Assembly: GCA_015487555.1 (NCBI GenBank)
Contig: WFPK01000050.1
Location: 1 to 59,878 of the forward strand
Direction of reading: 5' to 3'
Source: Phycisphaerales bacterium
Lineage (GTDB): Bacteria; Planctomycetota; Phycisphaerae; Phycisphaerales; UBA1924
DNA length: 59,878 bases
In this document: piece after piece, positions 16,240-24,399 of the stretch
Numbering within the stretch: position 1 is the stretch's first letter
How the letters are laid out: every line of letters starts with the position of its first letter
Program-made: the position numbers and the translations under genes
Notes under the pieces: model-generated
What the model saw: only the letters and a program-made list of their open reading frames with translations
Databases searched by the model: none
Told to the model about the DNA's origin: nothing

Positions 16240-18600
16240 TTAGTGTCCAGCACACACGGTGCTTCGTTGATTCCGAGAGATTCGCATCAGCTCGGCAATA
16301 TCCATGATGAGGCTGACCCCACCATCGTTTCGTACGGTGGCACCCGAGATCGGTCCTTCGCGCTGCACGCCGTTGAGTGGTTTGATCACGATTTCTTGCT
16401 GACCGATGACCCGGCTGACCCGCAGCCCGATGATTTTCTGGTTGAACCCGATCACCACGACAAAGTTTTCGTCTTGTCGCTGTTCTTCAGGGACGGCGAA
16501 GACCTCTTGGGAACTAATCAGCGGATGTACCGACCCACGCAGGTGGATAACGGGTTCGTCGCCAAGCTCGGAGATCATGTCGGGTGTTGGGTGCACGATC
16601 TCGGTGATGTTGGTCAGGGGGATCGCGAAGACCTCATCATTCACCGCGACCATCATCGCGGGCATAATCGCGATGGTGAGGGGGATCGAGATGTTGATCG
16701 TGGTGCCTTCGCCTTCGGTGGAGTCGATCGAGATGCTGCCTTTGAGCTTGCTCTCGATGTTTGTCCGGACAACATCCATGCCCACGCCTCGTCCTGAGAG
16801 ATCGGAGACCTGGTCTGCGGTCGAGAATCCTGGTTCGAGGATGAATCGGAAGACCTCTTCGTCGGAGAGTGATGGGAGTTGTTCCTTGGAGACGAGCCCG
16901 CGTTCGACAGCTTTGCTTCCGATGACCTCGCGCGAGAGTCCCTTGCCATCGTCGATGATCCGGACGCTGACATGGCTTCCTTCGTGCCCGGCGACGAGCT
17001 TGATGGTGCCCATCTCTGATTTTCCGGCATTGATCCGGTCTTGAGGCATCTCGATGCCGTGATCGGCGCTGTTGCGCAGGAGGTGGACCATTGGATCGCC
17101 GAGTTCTTCAATGACGGATTTGTCGACTTCGGTGTCGCCTCCGATGATTTCGAGCTGGATTTTCTTGTCGGTCTTTGTTGCCAGGTCGCGGATAAGCCTT
17201 GGGTATTTTCCGAAGAGTTTATCGAGAGGCTGCATCCGTGTTCGCATGACCGCGACTTGGATGTCGCCGGTGACTCGATCGAGGGTCGATGCGGTAATTT
17301 CCATCTGTTCGATGAGATCGGCATCGGTGACAGCGCGTCCGACATCTTCGGACATGGCGCCGATGCGGTTTTTCTGGAGCACGAGCTCGCCGACAAGATT
17401 CATGAGTGATTCAAGACGGGAGACTTCGACGCGGATGGTCTGTTCGATGGCTCCGACATTCGATTTGCGTGCCTGTGCTTGTGCTTGGGCCTGTTCCTGT
17501 TCTTGTGCCTGGGCACTAGGCGGGTTGGGCGGGTTGGATTTGGATTCGGTGATGCTCGCGTTGTCGGCTGTGGGGGTAGGTTCCGAGCTTGGATTTTCTT
17601 GTCTGGTTTCCTCTTGGTTCTGCGGGTTCCCAAAGGAGATGCCATCGGTTTTCAGTGCTTCGTATGGATCGCACTTGGGCGTGATTTTTCCATCATCGAG
17701 TTCGTTGCCCTCGGCCGATTTGGTGATCCGGTCGATGAGCGTCTCTGTGGGCCAAGAAACGAGCTGTTCGTTGATGAGCTCTTTGGTTTGTTCATTGATG
17801 AGCAGGCACAGGCCATGCAGGCGAGGAACCATCTGCTCGATATGTGTGTCTTCGAGCGACTCGATACCCTCGACGGACTGGACAAGCACATTGGAGAGCT
17901 GCGAGATTTCCTTGATATCGAAGAAGTCCACCGTGCGGGCGATGTCCTCGAACATTTCTGTGAGATTGCACCCAGCGGATGATCTGGCAGAAGCATCGTA
18001 GAGCTCTTCGAGCTTGGCGATTGCTTGGGCGATTGTTTCGTCGATGTCGGTTGCCATGTGCTCGATGAGATCGAGCACGGAGGATTCGAGTTTGATCGGC
18101 TGAACGGTTCGCCCATCTGTTGGGGTTGTTTCTGATGGCTCTGGGTCGGTGTTGTTGTCTGTTTTTGGTGTGGAAACGGGCTCGAAGTCATCGGCTTCGA
18201 GTGTGCCTCCATCGCCGAGGATGGTGAGTTTTCGGATGAGTTCGGGATCGGCTGCGGTCAGGTTGGTGTTTCCGTTGGCGATTTCGTCGAACTGGATTTT
18301 GAGGATGTCGACCGCGGCGAGCAGCAGGTCCATCTCGGTTTTTCCGATGGCAAGCTCGCCGTTGCGTGCGGTGTTGAGTGCGCTCTCTGAGCAGTGGGCG
18401 ATGTCGACGAGGTTGGTCAGTGCGAGGAAGGATGCGCTTCCTTTGATTGTGTGGAGGGCGCGGAAGATCTGGTTGAGGAGTTCGAGGTCCTGCGGTGTGG
18501 ATTCGAGGTCAACAAGATCGCCTTCGAGTTGTTCGAGGAGCTCGCCTGATTCGGTGAGGAAGTCTTGTAAGATTTCAGGATCGAAGTCGTTCATATCCAT
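16240..18600 (-). CDS. cheA: Chemotaxis histidine kinase CheA
   Basis: 786 residues with the full CheA domain order. P1 Hpt has the phospho-accepting H50 in IFRALHTIKGSASFL. A long P2/linker region follows and ends in a Gln-Ala/Gln-Glu repeat (AQAQEQEQAQAQAQ). The dimerisation helices are near 385-445 (VSRLESLMNLVGELVLQKNR). The P4 ATPase has its N box (MVHLLRNSADHGIE) and G boxes (IIDDGKGLS, LSGRGVGMDVV), and a C-terminal CheW-like P5 domain couples it to receptors. A second Hpt-like helical bundle (about 180-290) lacks the HTIKG histidine motif. It autophosphorylates and passes phosphate to CheY and CheB. The gene is three bases from the end of cheR, so coupling is likely. Confidence 0.96.
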   Translation of the reverse strand: MDMNDFDPEILQDFLTESGELLEQLEGDLVDLESTPQDLELLNQIFRALHTIKGSASFLALTNLVDIAHCSESALNTARNGELAIGKTEMDLLLAAVDILKIQFDEIANGNTNLTAADPELIRKLTILGDGGTLEADDFEPVSTPKTDNNTDPEPSETTPTDGRTVQPIKLESSVLDLIEHMATDIDETIAQAIAKLEELYDASARSSAGCNLTEMFEDIARTVDFFDIKEISQLSNVLVQSVEGIESLEDTHIEQMVPRLHGLCLLINEQTKELINEQLVSWPTETLIDRITKSAEGNELDDGKITPKCDPYEALKTDGISFGNPQNQEETRQENPSSEPTPTADNASITESKSNPPNPPSAQAQEQEQAQAQAQARKSNVGAIEQTIRVEVSRLESLMNLVGELVLQKNRIGAMSEDVGRAVTDADLIEQMEITASTLDRVTGDIQVAVMRTRMQPLDKLFGKYPRLIRDLATKTDKKIQLEIIGGDTEVDKSVIEELGDPMVHLLRNSADHGIEMPQDRINAGKSEMGTIKLVAGHEGSHVSVRIIDDGKGLSREVIGSKAVERGLVSKEQLPSLSDEEVFRFILEPGFSTADQVSDLSGRGVGMDVVRTNIESKLKGSISIDSTEGEGTTINISIPLTIAIMPAMMVAVNDEVFAIPLTNITEIVHPTPDMISELGDEPVIHLRGSVHPLISSQEVFAVPEEQRQDENFVVVIGFNQKIIGLRVSRVIGQQEIVIKPLNGVQREGPISGATVRNDGGVSLIMDIAELMRISRNQRSTVCAGH

Positions 18601-18602
18601 GA

Positions 18603-19478
18603 TTAGACTCCCTTTGAAGTGGCGACATGTTCGTTTTTCTGATAGCAGAATCCTTGTGGGATTTGAAGCTGCGTGAAATCGTCGGTGAGTGTTTTGATTC
18701 GTTCTGAGTGCCCGATGAAGAGGGTGCCGTCGGGTGCGAGCTGTTTTGCGAACATGGAGATGACATCTCGTTTCATGTCATCATCGAAGTAGATGAGCAC
18801 ATTTCGGCAGAAGATGATGTCCCAGATGCCGTGGCGTTTGGCAGCCATTCTGTCCTTGAGGTTGTGCTTCTCAAAGTTGACCATTGAGCGGATAGTGTCG
18901 TCGAGGATGAAGTTTCGTCCGTCTTCCTTGAAGTACCGGTCTTTCATCAGGGCAGGTGTCGTGCGGACGGCGTAGGAGGTGTAGATGCCTTCTTGCGCAA
19001 CCGAGAGTGCTTTTTCGGAGATGTCTGTGCCGAGGATTTCGATACGCCAATCGCTCAGTCGGACGCCGAGTGTTCGGTGCAAGAGCATTGCGAGTGTGAA
19101 TGGTTCTTCGCCGGTCGAGCATGCTGCCGACCAAATTCGGAGTCGTTTGGTCTTTGCGCGAGCTTCGAGCATTTCCGGGAGAATCCGGTCTTCGAAAACC
19201 GAGAGCTGGGCATCGTTGCGGAAGAAGCTCGTTTCGTTGATGGTGATGCGGTTGAACATCTCTTGGAACTCTTCCATCTGGTACGGGCCCATCGTGAGAT
19301 AGGCGATATACTGGTCGAAGTCTTCCATTTCGAGTTCGATGACCCGGTGCGAGAGCCGAGATTCGATGATGTATTTCTTGGTTTCCGGGAAGTGGATGCC
19401 CGAGCGGTCATAGATAATTTTGGACATCCGAGAGAACTGCTCTGCGGTCATGTTGACTTTGTTTGTTGCGGTGCTCAT
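18603..19478 (-). CDS. cheR: Chemoreceptor methyltransferase CheR
   Basis: 291 residues. The N-terminal helical domain (FSRMSKIIYDRSGIHFPETK, then FNRITINETSFFRN, the CheR signature) precedes the SAM-binding Rossmann domain. The latter has LRIWSAACSTGEEPFTLAML and ILGTDISEKAL, followed by WDIIFCRNVLIYFDDDMKR and GTLFIGHSER. It transfers methyl groups from SAM to glutamates of chemoreceptors and so sets adaptation together with CheB. The length is normal. It is preceded by cheW (39 bases) and followed closely by cheA. No chemoreceptor gene is in the window. Confidence 0.96.
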   Translation of the reverse strand: MSTATNKVNMTAEQFSRMSKIIYDRSGIHFPETKKYIIESRLSHRVIELEMEDFDQYIAYLTMGPYQMEEFQEMFNRITINETSFFRNDAQLSVFEDRILPEMLEARAKTKRLRIWSAACSTGEEPFTLAMLLHRTLGVRLSDWRIEILGTDISEKALSVAQEGIYTSYAVRTTPALMKDRYFKEDGRNFILDDTIRSMVNFEKHNLKDRMAAKRHGIWDIIFCRNVLIYFDDDMKRDVISMFAKQLAPDGTLFIGHSERIKTLTDDFTQLQIPQGFCYQKNEHVATSKGV

Positions 19479-19517
19479 ATCAGTAACTACTTTCGAATAA
19501 AATGACCAGAGAGTTGG

Positions 19518-20015
19518 TTAGGCGGCGACGCGTTGCATGTTCGAGAGCTTGCTCAGTGCTTCGGGTGAGAGCAGACGCTCGAGATCGAGCAAGATCAGCA
19601 AGTCTTCATCGAGCTTGGCGACGCCTGAGACATAACTCGCATCAATCGAGGTGCCCATCTGCGGGGTTGGCTCAATAACCGAGCGATTGATGCGGAGAAC
19701 TTCATGCACCGAATCGACAATAAATCCAATGGTGTTGCCCTGCACCTCGACGACGATGATCCGTGTATGCTCATCCTGGGATGATGCCGAGATTCCGAAC
19801 TGGACGCGAAGGTCAAGCACCGGAATGATCCGTCCTCGCAGGTTGATGACTCCCTCGATCCCCTCGGGGCTCTGAGGAACTTTCGTGAGCTCGAGCATCC
19901 GGTTGATTTCTTGGACGCTGAGAATATCGACCGCGAAGAGCTCTTCGCCGACGGTAAAACTGACAAGCTGGAGCTGTTCAAGTGATTGGTTGTTCCGTGT
20001 GGATTCTTGATGCAC
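19518..20015 (-). CDS. cheW: Chemotaxis coupling protein CheW
   Basis: 165-residue adaptor that joins chemoreceptors to CheA. It contains the double SH3-like CheW fold: LQLVSFTVGEELFAVDILSV, EINRMLELTKVPQSPEGIEG, VINLRGRIIPVLDLRVQFG, RIIVVEVQGNTIGFIVDSVH, and the closing GVAKLDEDLLILLDLERLLS. The start is GTG at 20015, with a strong GGAGG six bases before it and no ATG nearby. The reading frame stays open far upstream over cheB, but that part is antisense-like noise in another frame of cheB. cheB lies 88 bases upstream on the same strand. Confidence 0.94.
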   Translation of the reverse strand: MHQESTRNNQSLEQLQLVSFTVGEELFAVDILSVQEINRMLELTKVPQSPEGIEGVINLRGRIIPVLDLRVQFGISASSQDEHTRIIVVEVQGNTIGFIVDSVHEVLRINRSVIEPTPQMGTSIDASYVSGVAKLDEDLLILLDLERLLSPEALSKLSNMQRVAA

Positions 20016-20103
20016 AGTTGACCCCTCCGTGTGGATTCGAGCAAGACTTCTTCGACTATCGTGTAGATGAGAAGCCGAGTTAACCGTTTGTCGAAACTCT
20101 GGG

Positions 20104-21225
20104 TTAGGCGGATTGTCGAGTATCAAAATTCTGAGGCGTTTCGGGCGGTTTCGCCGAGAACTGCGAGGCGTTAAGTTTTGTGAGCAGGTCTCGAATACCC
20201 TTGGGCTCAAGGACCTGATCGGCCAGGTTTTGTTCGATAACCGCCCGAGGCATGCCATAGACCACACAACTTTGGGCCGACTGGGCGATGATCTGCCCAC
20301 CATTGTCTTTGATGATCTTGGCCCCCTTGGCGCCGTCTGCCCCCATCCCGGTGAGCTGGATCGCCAGGAGTCGATCGCCAAAGAGCTCGGAAGCGACCTC
20401 GAAGAGGAGGTCAACCGAAGGGCGATAAATCGCGCCCGGCGCGGACTCGGTGAGTCTGGTGACGAGTTTGCCTCCTGCGACGCGTGTGAGTTTGATGTGG
20501 CTTCCGCCTTGGGCGATGTAGATGCCCGGGGTGGAAACGATCGTGCCTTGGGTTGCCAGCGTGGCGCTGCAGTTGCTGTGCTGATCGAGTCGCTCGGCCA
20601 GGCTTTTGGTGAAGAGCTCGGGCATGTGCTGGGCGACGATGATCGGGACGCGGAGGTTGGCAGAGAGCTTGGAGAAGATTTCTTCGAGGACTGGTGGGCC
20701 TCCGGTGGATGAGCCGACGACGACGGCTTTGACTCGGGAGAAATCAATCTCCTTATCAGGATTGTGTGATACTGGTGCCGCGACGGATTTCTTTTCTGGC
20801 GAGGCGACCTGTTTGATTTGCTTGCGATGCCCGCCAATGGCGTGGAGTTTGGAGAGGAGCTCTTCTTTGAACCCGGCGTCCTTTTTGCCCACGGTATTGG
20901 GGTCTTTGCCGATGACATCGGCTGCGCCGATACGCATGGCTTTGAAGGCTTCGTGACTTCCCGCGACGGTCAGCGATGAGCACATCAAAACCGCCGGGTT
21001 GAACGCCCGGCATTTGACCTTGATCTCACGCAGCGCGCTGAGCCCATCCATCTTGGGCATCTCGATATCCATCGTGATCAGGTCGGGCTTGTATTCGAGG
21101 GCCTTGGCGACCCCGTCTTCACCATCGCGGGCAGCAGCGACGACCTCGAAATCGGGGTCCGAAGAAATCATCTCCGTAATAATTTTTCGCATGAAGGCGG
21201 AATCGTCAACAACAAGTACTCGCAC
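20104..21225 (-). CDS. cheB: Chemoreceptor methylesterase/deamidase CheB
   Basis: 373 residues. A receiver domain has D7/D8 and phospho-site D53 (LITMDIEMPKMDG). A linker leads to the catalytic domain with the triad Ser173 (VVGSSTGGPPVLE), His200 (IVAQHMPELFTK) and Asp297 (LTGMGADGAKG). CheB removes receptor methyl esters when phosphorylated by CheA. It is the first gene of the operon. The start is GTG 21225, with GAGG six bases upstream, and the first residues MRVLVVDDSAFMRKI fit the family. A terminator 130 bases upstream separates it from tRNA-Leu, so its promoter should lie within 21226-21358, but I could not pick out a convincing one. Confidence 0.96.
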   Translation of the reverse strand: MRVLVVDDSAFMRKIITEMISSDPDFEVVAAARDGEDGVAKALEYKPDLITMDIEMPKMDGLSALREIKVKCRAFNPAVLMCSSLTVAGSHEAFKAMRIGAADVIGKDPNTVGKKDAGFKEELLSKLHAIGGHRKQIKQVASPEKKSVAAPVSHNPDKEIDFSRVKAVVVGSSTGGPPVLEEIFSKLSANLRVPIIVAQHMPELFTKSLAERLDQHSNCSATLATQGTIVSTPGIYIAQGGSHIKLTRVAGGKLVTRLTESAPGAIYRPSVDLLFEVASELFGDRLLAIQLTGMGADGAKGAKIIKDNGGQIIAQSAQSCVVYGMPRAVIEQNLADQVLEPKGIRDLLTKLNASQFSAKPPETPQNFDTRQSA

Positions 21226-21358
21226 GCGATACCTCTTTTCAACAGATGGGAATCTGGGTCGGAATAGGGCTCAGATCGACTGTTTCGAGAGCGATCTTCA
21301 CCCGGGTTGGTGGGTCGCACAAAAGTAAGGTTGAAGCGTGCAGGATGGGAGGCTTTGC

Positions 21359-21403
21359 AAAAAGACACACAGCACCGGGGTTTCCGGTGCTGTGTGTCTT
21401 TTT
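21359..21403. terminator. Bidirectional terminator with perfect 20-bp stem
   Basis: Arm 21359-21378 (starting aaaaagacacac) pairs perfectly with 21384-21403 across a five-base loop. The A-run and T-run at the two ends make it work on either strand. It should end the tRNA-Leu transcript before cheB. Confidence 0.9.
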
Positions 21404-21413
21404 TCAGCGTCAA

Positions 21414-21497
21414 TGCCCAGGAGAGGACTCGAACCTCCACTCCCTTGCGAGAACCACCACCTCAAGGTGGCGCGTCTACCAATTCCGCCACCTGGGC
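21414..21497 (-). tRNA. tRNA-Leu (anticodon GAG)
   Basis: 84 bases on the minus strand. The acceptor arm GCCCAGG pairs with CCTGGGC plus discriminator A. The D arm is GCGG...CGC with GGTAGA, and the anticodon stem CCACC/GGTGG closes the loop TTGAGGT (anticodon GAG, reading CUC/CUU). A long variable arm typical of class II tRNA follows, then the T arm with GTTCGAGTCC-type loop (GGAGG TTCGAGT CCTCT). The CCA end is not encoded. A TATACT box at 21519-21514 is a likely -10 element, about 17 bases before the 5' end. Confidence 0.97.
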
Positions 21498-21513
21498 AAG
21501 CAATGCGGAGGGG

Positions 21514-21519
21514 AGTATA
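21514..21519 (-). promoter_or_regulatory. -10 box of the tRNA-Leu promoter
   Basis: TATACT on the minus strand lies 16 bases before the mature tRNA 5' end. A clear -35 box is not evident. Confidence 0.5.
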
Positions 21520-21686
21520 TGCCCACTTGGCTCGGAGTCGACCCAAACGACCGATTGAAACTCAAAACCAGAGCCTGATTCTCAGAAGTGGGCCCACTCC
21601 TTTGGGCTCGCCCCCCTAGGATTGCCACGAAAACAAATTTTTATGGGGCGGGGATGCGCACGCCATGCTTGCGCTGAGACGAGGCG

Positions 21687-22160
21687 ATGATGACAACGGG
21701 AAGCTTTGAGGCCAAACAAATGCTATACAAAACGGTTGAGCAAGGGGCAATCCAGGCAGGGGTCTTTGGCGAAGTCCGTATCGACGATCACGGGGTTTGG
21801 TGCCAGGCCAAGGATGCTGCCGAACCGGCCTGGTACTTTGTCAGTATTGATGACGGGGATGTCTGGATTGGGCTCGAAACCGAGGATCGTTGGCTTTCGG
21901 GCTCGATCGAGGCGGACCTGGTCAACGCTGGCGACAAGCTCGACGAGCTGATCGAAGAAGAGGTGATCGACCTTGGGCATGTTGATGCGAAGGTCAGCTT
22001 TGAGCATTTTCGATCGCCTGAGAAGAAGTATATTTTCCGATCGAAGCTCTCGACGCCGATGGGTGATCCCAAAGCGGCTGAGCATGCGTTGATCTGGTTA
22101 TTGGGATACGAGCTTGTGCTGCGCGAGCTTGGCGATATGGATCAGACGCAAGAGGATTGA
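21687..22160 (+). CDS. Hypothetical protein, 157 residues (possibly YbjN-like)
   Basis: Soluble acidic protein with no signal peptide. Predicted order: a short helix (SFEAKQMLYKTVEQGAIQ), then strands around WCQAKDAAEPAWYFVSIDDG and VWIGLETEDRWLSGSIEADL, and a helical end (AEHALIWLLGYELVLRELGD). The pattern of Trp-containing strands between two helices recalls the YbjN/type III secretion chaperone fold, but I cannot confirm it. AGGCG just before the double ATG gives weak ribosome-site support at 21687 or 21690. The gene ends 40 bases before the glycosyltransferase start and probably belongs to the same transcript. Confidence 0.6.
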   Translation: MMTTGSFEAKQMLYKTVEQGAIQAGVFGEVRIDDHGVWCQAKDAAEPAWYFVSIDDGDVWIGLETEDRWLSGSIEADLVNAGDKLDELIEEEVIDLGHVDAKVSFEHFRSPEKKYIFRSKLSTPMGDPKAAEHALIWLLGYELVLRELGDMDQTQED

Positions 22161-22200
22161 TCGAATACGGAATCGAACAGGGAAAGGTGGAATCTCAACG

Positions 22201-23730
22201 ATGCGAGTTCTGATGTTGGGGTGGGAGTTTCCCCCGTTCATGTCTGGGGGGCTTGGGACAGCGGTCGATGGGCTGACCAGATCGCTTGTGTCTCAGGGGC
22301 ACGAGGTGGTCTTTGTGCTGCCTCATCCGGTTCCTGAGGGTCATGTTTCGCATGTTGAGCTCGTTGGGCCTCGGATTCTCGCCCAGCGAGCAGCAGCATT
22401 ACGCGCCGGGCAGCGCACCTATCAGGCGATCGGTGCGGGGGCATCCGGGCGATCAATTGCTGGCGGCGGAAATAGTGGTGAACTGCCCTTGTCGCTCTCG
22501 GCTCAAGATTCAATCGCCTATCGCAAGGCCATGGCCCAGCTCGAAACCTTCCAGGCATCCATGCCCAGTTCGTACCCCGGGGTCGATGCGGGCGATGTGC
22601 TTGGGCGCGTGGTCGAGTCGATCCAAGAACAACGCCAAGGAGGGCAAGGCGATGGGCAGTTGGGGCATCTTGATTCGGATTCGATTGTGTCGGCGGGCGA
22701 TACCCTGCGCTTTGCATCATTGGCGGGGTCATCGGCTCACGAGCTGGCGACGGTGATCGAATCCGTCATCGAATCGCTCGGCGAGATGGGCACGGGCACC
22801 GGGGGATACAGCAGTGATCTCTTCGGCGATGCCCAAAAATACGCCCGGCTTGTCGCTGCGATGGGGATGACCGAGCGGTTCGATGTCATCCATGCCCACG
22901 ATTGGTTGACCTATCCCGCCGGGTTGATGCTCAAGGCGATCACCGGCAAGCCTTTGGTGTGTCATATTCATGCCACCGAGTTCGATCGCTCGGGCGAGCA
23001 CATCAACCAGGGCGTCTATGACATCGAGCGGGCCGGGATGAGCGGGGCCGACCGGGTGATCGCGGTGTCAAGATTGACCAAAGCGATTGTCAATGAACGC
23101 TACAGCGTGCCCAACGAGCAGATTGATGTCGTCTACAACGGCGTCGAGCAGCACGGGATCGAGCCTCACGCCGAGGCGGCGATCGAGAAACGAGACCGGA
23201 TCGTGTTGTTCCTCGGGCGGATCACGATGCAGAAGGGCCCGGAGTATTTCATCGAAGCGGCCAAGCGGGTGCTCGAAAAAGAAGATCATGTGAAGTTTGT
23301 GGTCGCGGGCTCAGGCGATATGGCGGTGCGGATGATCGAGCATGCTGCAGCGATCGGGATCGGGCATAAGGTGTTGTTTACCGGATTCTTGCGTGGGCGC
23401 GATGTAGATCGTGTCTATCGGATGGCCGATTGCTATGTGATGCCCAGTGTTTCTGAGCCCTTCGGGATCGCGCCCCTCGAAGCGATGCGCAACGATGTGC
23501 CTGTGATTGTGTCGAAGCAATCGGGGGTCTCCGAGGTGCTGACCCATGCGCTCAAGGTCGATTTCTGGGATATTGAAGAGATGGCCAACAAGATCATCGC
23601 GGTGCTTCGGTATCCGCCTTTGGGACAGACGCTGCGTGAGCAGGGTCGGTTCGAGCTTCGCGGGTTGAACTGGGATGGAGCTGCGGAGAAGTGCGTGAAG
23701 GTCTATGCGCGGGCGATGGCTGAGGTGTGA
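22201..23730 (+). CDS. Glycosyltransferase, glycogen-synthase-like (GT4/GT5 type)
   Basis: 509 residues, GT-B fold. The N-terminal domain starts MRVLMLGWEFPPFMSGGLGT, the K/S-x-G-G-L motif of ADP- or UDP-glucose-using synthases. It continues with HAHDWLTYPAGLM and HATEFDRSG, as in archaeal-type glycogen synthases. The C-terminal nucleotide-sugar domain has LFLGRITMQKGPEYFIEA, FVVAGSGDMA and the E-x7-E motif in SEPFGIAPLEAM. An insert of about 150 residues between the first two motifs (residues 75-200) is rich in Gly/Ser/Gln and is unusual. The likely product is an alpha-glucan or a cell-envelope glycan; the sugar donor cannot be told from sequence. ATG 22201 is chosen because the fold begins there, with AAAGGTGGA upstream. 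Confidence 0.85.
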   Translation: MRVLMLGWEFPPFMSGGLGTAVDGLTRSLVSQGHEVVFVLPHPVPEGHVSHVELVGPRILAQRAAALRAGQRTYQAIGAGASGRSIAGGGNSGELPLSLSAQDSIAYRKAMAQLETFQASMPSSYPGVDAGDVLGRVVESIQEQRQGGQGDGQLGHLDSDSIVSAGDTLRFASLAGSSAHELATVIESVIESLGEMGTGTGGYSSDLFGDAQKYARLVAAMGMTERFDVIHAHDWLTYPAGLMLKAITGKPLVCHIHATEFDRSGEHINQGVYDIERAGMSGADRVIAVSRLTKAIVNERYSVPNEQIDVVYNGVEQHGIEPHAEAAIEKRDRIVLFLGRITMQKGPEYFIEAAKRVLEKEDHVKFVVAGSGDMAVRMIEHAAAIGIGHKVLFTGFLRGRDVDRVYRMADCYVMPSVSEPFGIAPLEAMRNDVPVIVSKQSGVSEVLTHALKVDFWDIEEMANKIIAVLRYPPLGQTLREQGRFELRGLNWDGAAEKCVKVYARAMAEV

Positions 23731-23735
23731 GTGAG

Positions 23736-24374
23736 ATGGGCACACAATCGCGTGAAGAGTTGATCGCCCGGCGAGATGAGGTCATCGAGCAGTTGCAGGG
23801 GGAGTGGGCGATTGATAAGGATTGGAAATCTATCCGAGGCAAAGCGCTTCGGGCAGGTCTGATGCTCTTTGTCGGGGCGATGATTCTCCTTTGTGTTTTT
23901 TTCCCGATTATGTACCTGATCGAGAAGATCAAAGGCACGCTGAATATGCAAATTTCGATTATCGAGTTTGCTGGGATTATGGCAGCGACTATGTTCGTGA
24001 TCGCAGCGATTGGTTCCGGCTGTGCGATGATCCAGTCATGGTTTTACAGAAAGACCGGGCCGATCGTTGTAGAAGGCTCGGTTCTCACTTGGGATCGGGG
24101 CAAAGGGCGGGTGCCCGAGCGCCTTCATCTTGAATCGCTCAATCGAGTTGCTGCGATTGTTTCAAGCGGCGGGTACGGTGGTTCGGTGATTTTTAGAATG
24201 CTCGGGGCATCAGCAACGCTGTACTCCAAGCACATGCTGGTTTCCGAGCATGACAAGAACTCGCCTCAGATTGTGCCTGGTGTTTTGAGTGAAGGCTTAC
24301 TGCTCGTGAGCTTATTGAAAGAACTCGCTTCGTTGAATAATGCGATCAAGCTGGCCGATACGGATGAACACTGA
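23736..24374 (+). CDS. Membrane protein of unknown function, 212 residues
   Basis: Begins with a charged amphipathic helix (REELIARRDEVIEQLQGE), then two membrane helices: LMLFVGAMILLCVFFPIMYL (about 41-60) and FAGIMAATMFVIAAIGSGCA (about 73-94). A cytoplasmic or periplasmic beta-like domain follows (GPIVVEGSVLTWDRGKGRVP, VIFRMLGASATLYSKHM). I know no family for it. The start is either ATG 23736, ten bases after GAGG, or GTG 23727, which overlaps the stop of the preceding glycosyltransferase. The spacing indicates co-transcription. It converges on the ABC permease gene 25 bases away, and no terminator is visible between them. Confidence 0.65.
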   Translation: MGTQSREELIARRDEVIEQLQGEWAIDKDWKSIRGKALRAGLMLFVGAMILLCVFFPIMYLIEKIKGTLNMQISIIEFAGIMAATMFVIAAIGSGCAMIQSWFYRKTGPIVVEGSVLTWDRGKGRVPERLHLESLNRVAAIVSSGGYGGSVIFRMLGASATLYSKHMLVSEHDKNSPQIVPGVLSEGLLLVSLLKELASLNNAIKLADTDEH

Positions 24375-24399
24375 TTTCGAATGCGAACAAACCTGAGCT

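Noticed and set aside
20016-20918. Frame of CheW stays open for 300 codons upstream
   Set aside because: It runs over cheB in another frame, its translation is Ser/Arg/Pro-rich nonsense, and the real start has GGAGG before GTG 20015.
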